11,732 nucleotides of DNA, taken from the NCBI GenBank assembly GCA_002382645.1, contig DFYP01000192.1, positions 138 to 11,869 on the forward strand, in the 5' to 3' direction. Made by a program: the position numbers and the translations under genes. This stretch comes from Desulfovibrio sp. UBA4079 (lineage in GTDB: Bacteria; Desulfobacterota; Desulfovibrionia; Desulfovibrionales; Desulfovibrionaceae). The notes beneath the pieces are model-generated. The model had not been told where the DNA came from, ran no database searches, and saw only the letters and a program-made list of their open reading frames with translations. This document shows positions 6,047 to 11,732 of the stretch, piece after piece. The stretch's first letter is position 1. Each line of letters starts with the position of its first letter.

Positions 6047-6544
6047 CTACCTCGTCACCGCCCCTTCGCTGGCGAAGAAGGGGTGGCGGCCGTTCTTGGA
6101 TTTGTCCTTGGACTCGGTGAGGAGCATGCGGTAGCCGAAGGAGACGAACACCGGGCCCTGCTTGAAGGCCTCGGCGTCCATGAGGAAGTCATAGTGGAAC
6201 ACGGCGTTTTCCTGGAACGGGCCGGGCAGGAAGGGCTGCTCGCTCTCCATGAGCACCTCGCCGTACTCGTCGGAGAGATAGGCCGTGAGCCGGAACTCGT
6301 CGATCCAGCGGGCCCAGTCCGGCACCCGGTCCATGACCGGCACGGCGCGGCCCTTGATCCCGAACTTCCCGTCGATCTCCACGGCCTGGTACTCGAAGCG
6401 CAGGAAGGTCATCTTCAGGGTCTGGGTCTTCTGCATGGCCCAGGGCTGGCGCTCCAGGTGCACCACGCTGCGGTGGGCGCAGGCCGAGAGCAGCGCGGCC
6501 AGGGCGAGGATGAGGAGAAGAGGGGGGATGGTGGTTCTGCGCAT
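6047..6544 (-). CDS. Putative outer-membrane lipoprotein, unknown function
   Basis: A 165-residue protein with a clear lipoprotein signal: basic start MRRTT, hydrophobic core PPLLLILALAALL, then the lipobox LSAC with the modified Cys at 22. The next residue is Ala, not Asp, so sorting to the outer membrane is expected. The mature part is mixed beta/loop in character (YLSDEYGEVLMESEQPF, 105-121) and has no domain I recognise. It is the first gene of a pair with the CRP-type regulator, whose ribosome binding site lies in this gene's last codons. No strong ribosome binding site is visible before its ATG, and the promoter is not clear; TTGCAT and TAACGT 16 bp apart near 6575-6600 are a weak candidate. 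Confidence 0.8.
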   Translation of the reverse strand: MRRTTIPPLLLILALAALLSACAHRSVVHLERQPWAMQKTQTLKMTFLRFEYQAVEIDGKFGIKGRAVPVMDRVPDWARWIDEFRLTAYLSDEYGEVLMESEQPFLPGPFQENAVFHYDFLMDAEAFKQGPVFVSFGYRMLLTESKDKSKNGRHPFFASEGAVTR

Positions 6545-6756
6545 GGTTCGGCGAAACCGTCCGTTCTCAAGACGTTACCACAAGCGTGCGCCGATGCAAA
6601 CCCTTTGGCGAACTCGGCGGCTCAACCGCGGGCGGCCAGGGGCGGCGGGACCTGCGGCTGCTCCGGGCCCGGTCCTTCCGGCCGGTCCAGGCCTTCCCAT
6701 CGCTGGAGCCGCGCATACAGGTGAGGTGGGAGCGCGCCCCGTGGGGATATTCCGGA
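6545..6756. other. Intergenic stretch without a supported gene
   Basis: 212 bp between the end of the flavodoxin-family gene and the lipoprotein start, both on the minus strand. It should hold the lipoprotein operon's promoter. I see only a weak match and no convincing terminator for the flavoprotein gene. A short frame crossing it (6575-6760, minus) is Arg/Pro/Gly-rich and not credible. Confidence 0.6.
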
Positions 6757-7350
6757 TCATCGCCCACCTCCGTGGGCCGCGGTGAGGCCGCGGGCCAGGG
6801 CCGCGGTCTGATCCAGGAGTCCGTCCCGGGCCGCGGCGTCCCCGGGGTGGTAGATGCCGCAGGCCCGCACCAGATGGCTTTGGGTGAAGCCCATCCAGTT
6901 GTAGAAGTACTGGTAGCGCGGGAAGATGTCCGCAAAGAGGTCCTCGCGTGGGTGGCCCTGGGCCAGGAGCATGACCAGGGTCTTGCCCGGGGTCAGGCGG
7001 GAGCGCTTGTCCTTGTTGCGGGCGTAGTCCGGAGTGAGAAAGGAGAAGGTCCGGTCGATGAAGGTCTTGAGCTGGGCCGTGACCTCCCCGAAATAGACCG
7101 GCGTGGCCAGGACGAGCACGTCGCAGGCCGCCACCGCGGCCAGCACGGGCGTGAGCCCGTCGTCCAGCACGCAGGTCTCGGTCTTTCCCTTACAAGAGAA
7201 GCAGGCCTGGCAGCCCTGGGCGTCCAGCCCGTTGAGGTACACGCTCTCCACGTTGGCTCCGGCTGCGGCGGCCGCGTCGCAAAAGGCCCGGGCCATGTCC
7301 GCGCTGTTGCCCTTCTTTCGGGGGCTGCCCAGGAGGCAAAGCACGTTCAT
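6757..7350 (-). CDS. Flavodoxin-family NAD(P)H-dependent oxidoreductase
   Basis: A 197-residue FMN-binding protein of the NADPH-dependent FMN reductase / iron-sulfur flavoprotein group. The FMN phosphate loop is GSPRKKGNS (8-16). A compact cysteine set follows, GCQACFSCK with C47, C50 and C53, plus C60, then the DDG typical of this subgroup. The second flavin-contact segment is ATPVYFGEVTAQLKTFIDR (82-100). Related archaeal Isf proteins bind a [4Fe-4S] cluster with a similar compact motif; whether this one does is inference. It is likely cytoplasmic and its redox partner is unknown. The ATG at 7348-7350 has GGGAGG 6 nt upstream and overlaps the stop of the upstream thiamine-binding gene by 4 nt (ATGA), so they form an operon. 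Confidence 0.9.
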   Translation of the reverse strand: MNVLCLLGSPRKKGNSADMARAFCDAAAAAGANVESVYLNGLDAQGCQACFSCKGKTETCVLDDGLTPVLAAVAACDVLVLATPVYFGEVTAQLKTFIDRTFSFLTPDYARNKDKRSRLTPGKTLVMLLAQGHPREDLFADIFPRYQYFYNWMGFTQSHLVRACGIYHPGDAAARDGLLDQTAALARGLTAAHGGGR

Positions 7351-7655
7351 GCGCCACCTCCCAGCTTTTCCCGCACCGCGTCCACCTTGGCGGCCATGCG
7401 CCGGTCCTGCCCGCGCCGCCAGTCGGCCTTGACCGTGAGATAGACCCGCTCCGAATCCTTCTGGAGTTCCCGCATGCAGGCCGAGACCGCGGCCCAGACC
7501 GGCTCCCAGTCGCCCTCGATGCAGGTGCCCATGGGGTTCAGCTCAAAGGGCAGGCCCGAGGCCTGGAGCACGCGCAGCACCCGGGCCACATAGGGCGAGA
7601 GGCTCGCCCCGGACGTGTCCACGGGGAAGATCGAGAGTTCCACGATGACGCTCAT
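7347..7655 (-). CDS. MTH1187/YqgV-family thiamine-binding protein
   Basis: A 102-residue small cytoplasmic protein of the Thiamine_BP (DUF77, MTH1187) family, whose members bind thiamine or its precursors in a ferredoxin-like fold. It starts SVIVELSIFPVDT (2-14) and carries the family hallmark LNPMGTCIEGDW (39-50, 'M.T.iEG'). It ends in a basic C-terminal helix. The length matches the family (about 100 aa). The ATG at 7653-7655 has a GGAGG site. It overlaps the flavodoxin-family gene by 4 nt and is divergent from the radical SAM gene. I see no thiamine (THI-box) riboswitch in the short upstream region. Confidence 0.92.
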   Translation of the reverse strand: MSVIVELSIFPVDTSGASLSPYVARVLRVLQASGLPFELNPMGTCIEGDWEPVWAAVSACMRELQKDSERVYLTVKADWRRGQDRRMAAKVDAVREKLGGGA

Positions 7656-7687
7656 GACGGGCCTCCATCAGGATTTGCCGTCCCAGG

Positions 7688-7716
7688 TTGACACTCCGGG
7701 AGGCTGGTTTTACAAG
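7688..7716 (+). promoter_or_regulatory. Near-consensus sigma70 promoter of the radical SAM gene
   Basis: TTGACA (7688-7693), a perfect -35 box, then exactly 17 bp, then TACAAG (7711-7716), matching TATAAT at 4 of 6 positions. The predicted transcript starts near 7723, about 27 nt before the ATG at 7750. This argues against any longer upstream protein start. Confidence 0.75.
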
Positions 7717-7749
7717 GTGCGCGGTCCGTTCGCCGGACCTGGAGGATGC

Positions 7750-8676
7750 ATGGCCGAATACTATATGCCCGGACCCGAGGACACCCTCTGGCGCAAGTTC
7801 GTGCGCTGGCGCAGGCGCAACCAGCTGCCCCGGCCGCGCTTTCCCCGGGCCATCCAGATCCAGACCGACAGCCGCTGCAACGCCGACTGCGTGTTCTGCG
7901 GCTGGCACCACACCAAGGGGGCCCAGCCCCAGGGCCGCATGGACGAGGCCCTGTTCCGCAAGATCGTGGACGAGTGCGGGCAACACTGGATCGGCCGCAT
8001 CAGCCCGTATCTCATGAACGAGCCGCTGCTGGACCCGAATATGCCCGACAAGATCGCCTACATCAACAAGCGCCGCAAGTTCGTCACCAAGACGAAGATC
8101 AACAGCAACGGCGCGCTGTTGACCGAGGGCATGAGCGAGGGGCTCATCGACGCGGGCCTCAGACACCTCTGGATCAGCGTGCAGGGCTATTCCGAGGAGA
8201 CCTACAAGAAGAGCATGGGCCTGTCCCTGGCCAAGGTCCTGGGGAACATCGACAAGTTCCTGGAGATCCGCGGCCGCAAGAACAAGGACCTGCCCAAGCT
8301 GACCATCACCACGCTCAAGACCACCATCGTGGAGAACGAGCTGGACTACGCCAGGAAGTACTGGGCCGACCGGGGCGTGCGCTTCAAGATCCACCAGGTG
8401 GACAACCGCTCGGGCCAGGACATCGGGCACCTGGGCACGGCCCAGCCCAAGCTCCGGCGCAATTGCGACCTGTTCCTCAAACAGGCCTACGTGCTCTATA
8501 ATGGGGATATGATCATCTGCTGCCATGACTGGAAGCGCACCGTGGTCCTGGGCAACCTGGGGCAGCAGTCCCTGTCCGAGATCTGGAACTCGCAGCACTT
8601 CCTGGATCTCATCCGGCAGTACCAGGCCGGGGACTTCCGCAACCTGAAGCTCTGCGCCTCCTGCACCGTGACCTGA
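7750..8676 (+). CDS. Radical SAM protein with SPASM-type C-terminus
   Basis: A 308-residue radical SAM enzyme that would reductively cleave S-adenosylmethionine to start a radical reaction. The cluster-binding CX3CX2C is C43, C47 and C50 in SRCNADCVFCGW. SAM-contact features follow in LMNEPLLDP (88-96) and INSNGALLTE (117-126). The C-terminus is SPASM-like: C239, CC at 257-258 in NGDMIICCHDW, GNL (268-270), EIWNSQHF (277-284), and CASC at 302-305. Additional Fe-S clusters are therefore likely. The frame is open upstream to 7615, but the ATG at 7750 has GGAGG 4 nt upstream and lies downstream of a strong promoter, so I chose it. No peptide substrate gene is seen nearby; relatives include peptide- and protein-modifying enzymes. 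Substrate unknown. Confidence 0.9.
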   Translation: MAEYYMPGPEDTLWRKFVRWRRRNQLPRPRFPRAIQIQTDSRCNADCVFCGWHHTKGAQPQGRMDEALFRKIVDECGQHWIGRISPYLMNEPLLDPNMPDKIAYINKRRKFVTKTKINSNGALLTEGMSEGLIDAGLRHLWISVQGYSEETYKKSMGLSLAKVLGNIDKFLEIRGRKNKDLPKLTITTLKTTIVENELDYARKYWADRGVRFKIHQVDNRSGQDIGHLGTAQPKLRRNCDLFLKQAYVLYNGDMIICCHDWKRTVVLGNLGQQSLSEIWNSQHFLDLIRQYQAGDFRNLKLCASCTVT

Positions 8677-8677
8677 G

Positions 8678-9466
8678 TCAGCGCGGCGGGGAAGCGAAGC
8701 GCGAGGCCAGCTCCAGGAACCTGGAGAGCATTTCGGGGCCGGGCACCTTGGGAAGGCGTCCGGCCTCGAGTTTTTTCTCCAGGAGCAGGGCCAGGGTCAG
8801 GGGCAGGGCGGCCGTGGGCCGGGCGCGGCCGCCGTCGAAGGCGGCCAGGGCCCCGGCCAGGTCCAGGGAGTGGCGCACCTCGGCCAGACGCACGCCCGGG
8901 GTGAACGGCCGGGCGCAGAGGGCCGGGTCCGAGGTCACGGAGTACTGGCGGCAGATCACCGGCCGCACCGGATGCACGGAGCAGGAGCCCTGCTCCAGGA
9001 AGGGACAGGGCACGCCCACGGCCCAGTAGTCGCGCTGGAGCGCGGCCAGGACTCCGGGCTTGTGGATGCCGCGCTCGAAGGACTCGATGAGCCGGGCGAG
9101 CAGGCCGGCCTCTTCCAGGCCGGCCACGGCCTGGCGGAAGCGGCCCTCCACGGCCCGGCGGCGGGGTCCGGGCAGGTCGCGCACGAACCGGGCCAGGGCC
9201 AGGGCCTCTTCCCGGCTCACGGGCACGAGCTGGTTGCAGCAGACCCCGCAGCCCGGGCCGCAGGTCACCGGCGAACCGGCCGCGGCCAGGGCCTCGGTCG
9301 TGCGGCCGAACAGGGCGTCGGCCGCCGCCCGGATGGCCGGCAAAAGCTCCAGGATGGTCACCGGGCCCGGGGGCACGTCCAGGTCCAGGCGCAGGGCAGG
9401 GGCCCCGGCGAAACCGAGAACAAAGACCTGGCGCTTTCCCGGGGCGGAATCCGAACCGTGGGCCAT
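8678..9466 (-). CDS. YkgJ-family cysteine-cluster protein
   Basis: A 262-residue protein of the YkgJ / CxxCxxCC (UPF0153-like) family, annotated elsewhere as putative zinc- or iron-chelating proteins. The first cluster is CGPGCGVCC (C69, C73, C76, C77). The second is C154, C162 and C172 in CPFLEQGSCSVHPVRPVICRQY, with the family's 'HP.RP..CR' ending. C184 is an extra candidate ligand. The N-terminal 60 residues and the Leu/Ala-rich tail (about 200-262) are less conserved. The frame is open to 9592, but the ATG at 9464-9466 has GGGAGG 4 nt upstream and is chosen. It converges with the radical SAM gene with one base between the stops. Function unknown beyond metal binding. Confidence 0.88.
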   Translation of the reverse strand: MAHGSDSAPGKRQVFVLGFAGAPALRLDLDVPPGPVTILELLPAIRAAADALFGRTTEALAAAGSPVTCGPGCGVCCNQLVPVSREEALALARFVRDLPGPRRRAVEGRFRQAVAGLEEAGLLARLIESFERGIHKPGVLAALQRDYWAVGVPCPFLEQGSCSVHPVRPVICRQYSVTSDPALCARPFTPGVRLAEVRHSLDLAGALAAFDGGRARPTAALPLTLALLLEKKLEAGRLPKVPGPEMLSRFLELASRFASPPR

Positions 9467-9512
9467 GAGACCTCCCGCACCCCCTCTAGCCCAAAGTCGC
9501 ACGATGGAAAAG

Positions 9513-9574
9513 CCCGGTTTTGCAGTCGGGAATGGGTTTTGTCCTGTCGGACCGGCGGGTTGACCCGGTTTTGC
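9513..9574 (+). repeat. Direct repeats CCCGGTTTTGC upstream of the hydrogenase promoter
   Basis: The 11-mer CCCGGTTTTGC occurs exactly twice, at 9513-9523 and 9564-9574 (51 bp apart). A shorter copy of its core, GGTTTTG, is at 9535-9541. All lie 50-110 bp upstream of the -35 box, where activators often bind. They may be regulator sites or chance. Confidence 0.45.
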
Positions 9575-9603
9575 CCCAAACGAGAAAGGCACTGTGGAAG
9601 TGC

Positions 9604-9652
9604 ATTTTTTTTAATTTCCCCTGTTGATTTTTCCAGGAATGCCGGGTATAAC
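9604..9652 (+). promoter_or_regulatory. Strong sigma70-type promoter of the hydrogenase operon with UP-like T-tract
   Basis: TTGATT (9624-9629), 17 bp, TATAAC (9647-9652): matches to consensus of 4 of 6 and 5 of 6 with ideal spacing. Immediately upstream, an A/T-only tract (9604-9617) falls at about -55 to -42, the place of an UP element for the RNA polymerase alpha subunit. The predicted start near 9659 gives a leader of about 183 nt. I found no -24/-12 sigma54 element with the required spacing. Confidence 0.7.
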
Positions 9653-9674
9653 GATGGTGCTTTTTGCAACCATC
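9653..9674 (+). promoter_or_regulatory. Inverted repeat overlapping the predicted hydrogenase transcription start
   Basis: GATGGTGC (9653-9660) and GCAACCATC (9666-9674) are inverted arms with a single extra A, around five T. It begins right after the -10 box and straddles the expected start site. It may be an operator or a stabilising 5' stem-loop. Confidence 0.5.
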
Positions 9675-9711
9675 CGATCTCTTTCATAAGTATCTGAAAA
9701 TATGACGGAAA

Positions 9712-9736
9712 TAACACGAATCCAAAATTCGTGTTA
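9712..9736 (+). promoter_or_regulatory. Perfect 10-bp inverted repeat in the hydrogenase leader
   Basis: TAACACGAAT (9712-9721) and ATTCGTGTTA (9727-9736) are perfect inverted arms around the 5-nt spacer CCAAA. The 25-bp size and symmetry suit a dimeric regulator's operator. As RNA it would form a hairpin about 55 nt into the leader, with no T-run after it, so it is not a terminator. Confidence 0.6.
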
Positions 9737-9757
9737 CGCTGCCTGCAAGGGGGGTGC

Positions 9758-9773
9758 GCGAGGGCGCTCTCGC
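9758..9773 (+). other. Small GC-rich hairpin in the hydrogenase leader
   Basis: GCGAG (9758-9762) and CTCGC (9769-9773) pair around GGCGCT. It lies between the perfect inverted repeat and the ribosome binding site and is not followed by a T-run. It may shape the leader RNA, but hairpins this size are common in GC-rich DNA. Confidence 0.35.
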
Positions 9774-9841
9774 AAACCTGTGCGCCTCTTGGGGAGTTTT
9801 AATGAATTGAGCGTCTTCAATCATTCTTACGGAGGTGTTTT

Positions 9842-10795
9842 ATGAAATTTTTCGTAGGTCATGGCAGGGACGGGGCCGAGGAACGGCTGCAGAAGCGCGG
9901 CGTCTCGCGCCGCGATTTCATGAAATTCTGCGGCACGGTTGCCGCAGTCATGGGCATGGGCCCGGCGTTCGCTCCGCAGGTCGCCGAAGCCCTGACGGCC
10001 AAACGTCGTCCGTCCGTGGTCTGGCTGCACAACGCTGAGTGCACGGGCTGCTCCGAGTCCATCCTGCGCACGGTTCAGCCGTACATCGACGAGCTGATCC
10101 TGGACGTGATTTCCCTGGACTACCAGGAGACGGTCATGGCCGCCGCTGGTGAGAAGGCTGAGGAAGCCCTGCACGCCGCCATCTCCGCTCCCGAAGGGTT
10201 CGTCTGCGTCATCGAAGGCGCGCTGCCCACGAAGAACGGCGGCGAGCACGGCAAGGTCGCCGGCCGCCCGATGCTGGAGATCAACAAGGAAGTGGCCGCC
10301 AAGGCCAAGGCCGTCATCGCTTACGGCACCTGCGCCACCTTCGGCGGCGTCCAGGCCGCGGCCCCGAACCCCACCGACGCCAAGGGCGTGAACGACGCGC
10401 TCAAGGCCCAGGGTGTGAAGGCCATCAATATCTCCGGCTGCCCGCCGAACCCCTACAACCTGGTCGGCGCCATCGTGGCTTACCTCCAGGGCAAGAAGAT
10501 CGAGCTGGACGACTACAATCGTCCGACCATGTTCTTCGGCGACTCCATCCACGACAAGTGCCCGCGCCTCAAGTACTTCGAGAACGACCAGTTCGCGAAG
10601 AGCTTCGGCGACGAGACGGCCAAGAAGGGCTACTGCCTGTACAAGCTCGGCTGCAAGGGCCCCTACACCTACAACAACTGCCCCACGGTCAAGTTCAACC
10701 AGACCATTTGGCCTGTTGAAGCCGGTCACCCCTGCATCGGCTGCTCCGAGCCCAATTTCTGGGATGAGATGAGCCCCTTCTACGTCGAGAAGTAA
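9842..10795 (+). CDS. Periplasmic [NiFe] hydrogenase small subunit
   Basis: A 317-residue electron-transfer subunit of the H2-oxidising [NiFe] hydrogenase, equivalent to HynB/HydA of Desulfovibrio. The long Tat signal has SRRDFMKF (22-29) and a likely cleavage after AEA (48-50), leaving a mature start LTAKRRP as in known enzymes. Ligands for all three clusters are present. The proximal [4Fe-4S] has C67, C70, C164 and C200. The distal [4Fe-4S] has H237, C240, C265 and C271. The medial cluster has C280, C298 and C301, with Pro291 where a fourth cysteine would be, so it is a [3Fe-4S] as in standard [NiFe] rather than [NiFeSe] enzymes. The ATG has GGAGG 6 nt upstream. The large subunit follows after 47 bp; the Tat signal exports the folded complex, and periplasmic cytochrome c3 is the likely partner. 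Confidence 0.97.
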   Translation: MKFFVGHGRDGAEERLQKRGVSRRDFMKFCGTVAAVMGMGPAFAPQVAEALTAKRRPSVVWLHNAECTGCSESILRTVQPYIDELILDVISLDYQETVMAAAGEKAEEALHAAISAPEGFVCVIEGALPTKNGGEHGKVAGRPMLEINKEVAAKAKAVIAYGTCATFGGVQAAAPNPTDAKGVNDALKAQGVKAINISGCPPNPYNLVGAIVAYLQGKKIELDDYNRPTMFFGDSIHDKCPRLKYFENDQFAKSFGDETAKKGYCLYKLGCKGPYTYNNCPTVKFNQTIWPVEAGHPCIGCSEPNFWDEMSPFYVEK

Positions 10796-10842
10796 GCGGG
10801 CCCCGACTGACAACTGAGTAGATTCCTTAAGGAGGAGACAAT

Positions 10843-11732
10843 ATGTCCGGTTGCAAAGCCAAAGCCGCCCCGGTCATGGCGACGCCCAAGAGCAATTACA
10901 CCGGGCCCGTCGTGGTCGACCCGGTAACCCGTATCGAAGGTCACCTGCGCATCGAAGTGCAGGTGGAGAACGGCGTGGTCAAGGACGTGCGCAGCAGCTC
11001 CCAGCTGTTCCGCGGTCTGGAGATCATCCTGAAGGGCCGCGATCCCCGCGACGCCCAGCACTTCACCCAGCGTTCCTGCGGCGTCTGCACCTACGTGCAC
11101 GCCCTGGCCTCCACCCGCTGCGTGGACAACGCCGTGAAGGTGAAGATTCCGGATAACGCGCGCCTCATGCGCAACCTGGTCATGGCCGCGCAGTACATGC
11201 ACGACCACATCGTGCATTTCTACCACCTGCACGCCCTGGACTGGGTCAACGTGGCCAACGCCCTGCAGGCCGACCCGGTCAAGGCCGCCAAGATCGCCAA
11301 CAGCATCTCGCCCCGTCCGACCACGGCCGAGGGCCTGAAAGCGGTTCAGGACAAGGTCGGCGCCCTGGTGAAGAGCGGCCAGCTCGGCATCTTCACCAAC
11401 GCCTACTTCCTGGGCGGACACGCGGCCTACTACCTGCCCGCCGAGGTTGACCTGATCGCCACGGCCCACTACCTCGAGGCTCTGCACCTCCAGGTCAAGG
11501 CCGCCCGCGCCATGGCCGTCTACGGCGCCAAGAACCCCCACACCCAGTTCACCGTGGTGGGCGGCGTCACGAACTACGAAGGCCTCAAGCCCGAGCGCTT
11601 CGCCGAGTTCGCGGCCCTGTACAAGGAAGTGAAGGCCTTCATCGAGCAGGTCTACATCCCCGACCTGATCGCCGTGGCCGGCTACTACAAGGACTGGGCC
11701 GGTATCGGCGCCGGTTGCAAGAACTACCTGTC
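10843..11732 (+). CDS. Periplasmic [NiFe] hydrogenase large subunit, N-terminal part
   Basis: The first 296 codons of the catalytic subunit (HynA/HydB type in Desulfovibrio); the rest lies beyond the window. It carries the N-terminal active-site motif RSCGVC (77-82), whose C79 and C82 bind the Ni-Fe centre. DPVTRIEGHLRIE (26-38) includes Glu32 at the place of the conserved proton-transfer glutamate. FRGLEIILKGRDPRDAQHF (56-74) and AQYMHDHIVHFYHLHALDW are further signatures. The C-terminal Cys pair that completes the site, and which would show Cys or selenocysteine, is not visible. It has no signal peptide of its own, so it is co-exported with the small subunit. The ATG at 10843 follows a near-perfect AAGGAGGAG site 5 nt upstream, 47 bp after the small subunit. 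Confidence 0.97.
   Translation, partial: MSGCKAKAAPVMATPKSNYTGPVVVDPVTRIEGHLRIEVQVENGVVKDVRSSSQLFRGLEIILKGRDPRDAQHFTQRSCGVCTYVHALASTRCVDNAVKVKIPDNARLMRNLVMAAQYMHDHIVHFYHLHALDWVNVANALQADPVKAAKIANSISPRPTTAEGLKAVQDKVGALVKSGQLGIFTNAYFLGGHAAYYLPAEVDLIATAHYLEALHLQVKAARAMAVYGAKNPHTQFTVVGGVTNYEGLKPERFAEFAALYKEVKAFIEQVYIPDLIAVAGYYKDWAGIGAGCKNYL

Larger units (their letters stand above)
9467..9841. other. Intergenic regulatory region upstream of the hydrogenase operon
   Basis: 375 bp with visibly lower GC than the flanking genes and no credible gene. From left to right it holds short GGTTTTG repeats, a small inverted repeat CGGGT-TG-ACCCG (9556-9567), a T-tract, a strong promoter, two inverted repeats, a GC-rich hairpin and the GGAGG ribosome binding site of the hydrogenase small subunit. 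It also carries the minus-strand start region of the ykgJ-type gene, whose promoter I cannot define. Confidence 0.75.

Noticed and set aside
6575..6760. Short minus-strand frame in the gap before the lipoprotein
   Set aside because: Arg/Pro/Gly-rich, no ribosome binding site, overlaps the end of the flavoprotein gene.
7615..7749. Upstream extension of the radical SAM protein by 45 residues
   Set aside because: It would begin before the TTGACA-17-TACAAG promoter and overlap the divergent gene; the ATG at 7750 has its own GGAGG.
9467..9592. Upstream extension of the ykgJ-type protein by 42 residues
   Set aside because: The extension is Gly/Pro-rich and not family-like, and the ATG at 9466 has GGGAGG just upstream.
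9589..9612. Terminator-like hairpin GCACT/AGTGC followed by eight T
   Set aside because: The stem is only 5 bp and no plus-strand transcript is expected to end there; the T-tract fits better as an UP-like element for the hydrogenase promoter.
9589..9670. Sigma54 (-24/-12) promoter for the hydrogenase
   Set aside because: GG and GC pairs exist near 9588-9603 and 9656-9667 but with spacings of 12 and 8 instead of 10 bases between them.
1..11732. CRISPR array, tRNA, rRNA, insertion sequence or toxin-antitoxin pair
   Set aside because: No regularly spaced repeats, cloverleaf, transposase or small paired ORFs with ribosome binding sites were found in either strand.

Overview
The window reads as a chromosomal segment of a GC-rich, Gram-negative, anaerobic sulfate reducer of the Desulfovibrio type. 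The main evidence is a periplasmic [NiFe] hydrogenase whose two subunits closely resemble the well-studied Desulfovibrio HynAB/HydAB enzymes. A YidC with a large periplasmic domain, a lipoprotein with a classic lipobox, and a LUD/UPF0280 gene pair fit the same picture. The genus assignment is inference from recognised protein similarity, not from a search.

Left part, minus strand (1-2502): the conserved cluster rpmH - rnpA - yidD - yidC - jag, read leftward from a good sigma70-type promoter at 2555-2583. It supplies ribosomal protein L34, the RNase P protein, two factors for membrane protein insertion and the RNA-binding protein Jag, which runs off the window. The rnpA start is unusual: no ATG, GTG or TTG lies where the family N-terminus should be, and its frame is open through the whole of rpmH.

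Plus strand 2650-5253: a tight three-gene operon of a DxD glycosyltransferase with C-terminal TPR-like repeats, a four-cysteine LUD-domain protein and a UPF0280 (ApbE-like) protein. It ends in a 122-bp nested palindromic element that contains a strong terminator hairpin and faces the next, convergent operon.

Minus strand 5403-7655: two two-gene operons. The first holds a lipoprotein and a CRP/FNR-type cyclic-nucleotide-binding regulator. The second holds a thiamine-binding (MTH1187/YqgV) protein overlapping a flavodoxin-family oxidoreductase. A radical SAM/SPASM protein is divergent from them (7750-8676), with a near-consensus promoter that fixes its start. It converges on a YkgJ-type cysteine-cluster protein with only one base between the stop codons.

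Right part (9467-11732): a 375-bp AT-richer regulatory region with short direct repeats, a T-tract resembling an UP element, a strong sigma70-like promoter, two inverted repeats and a long leader. It precedes the hydrogenase small subunit (complete) and large subunit (cut by the window end).

I see no mobile element, CRISPR array, tRNA or rRNA, and nothing that amounts to a clearly new multi-gene system. The best leads are the rnpA start and its overlap with rpmH, the cis-regulatory structure in front of the hydrogenase, the dispersed-type palindrome, and the poorly understood LUD/UPF0280 pair.
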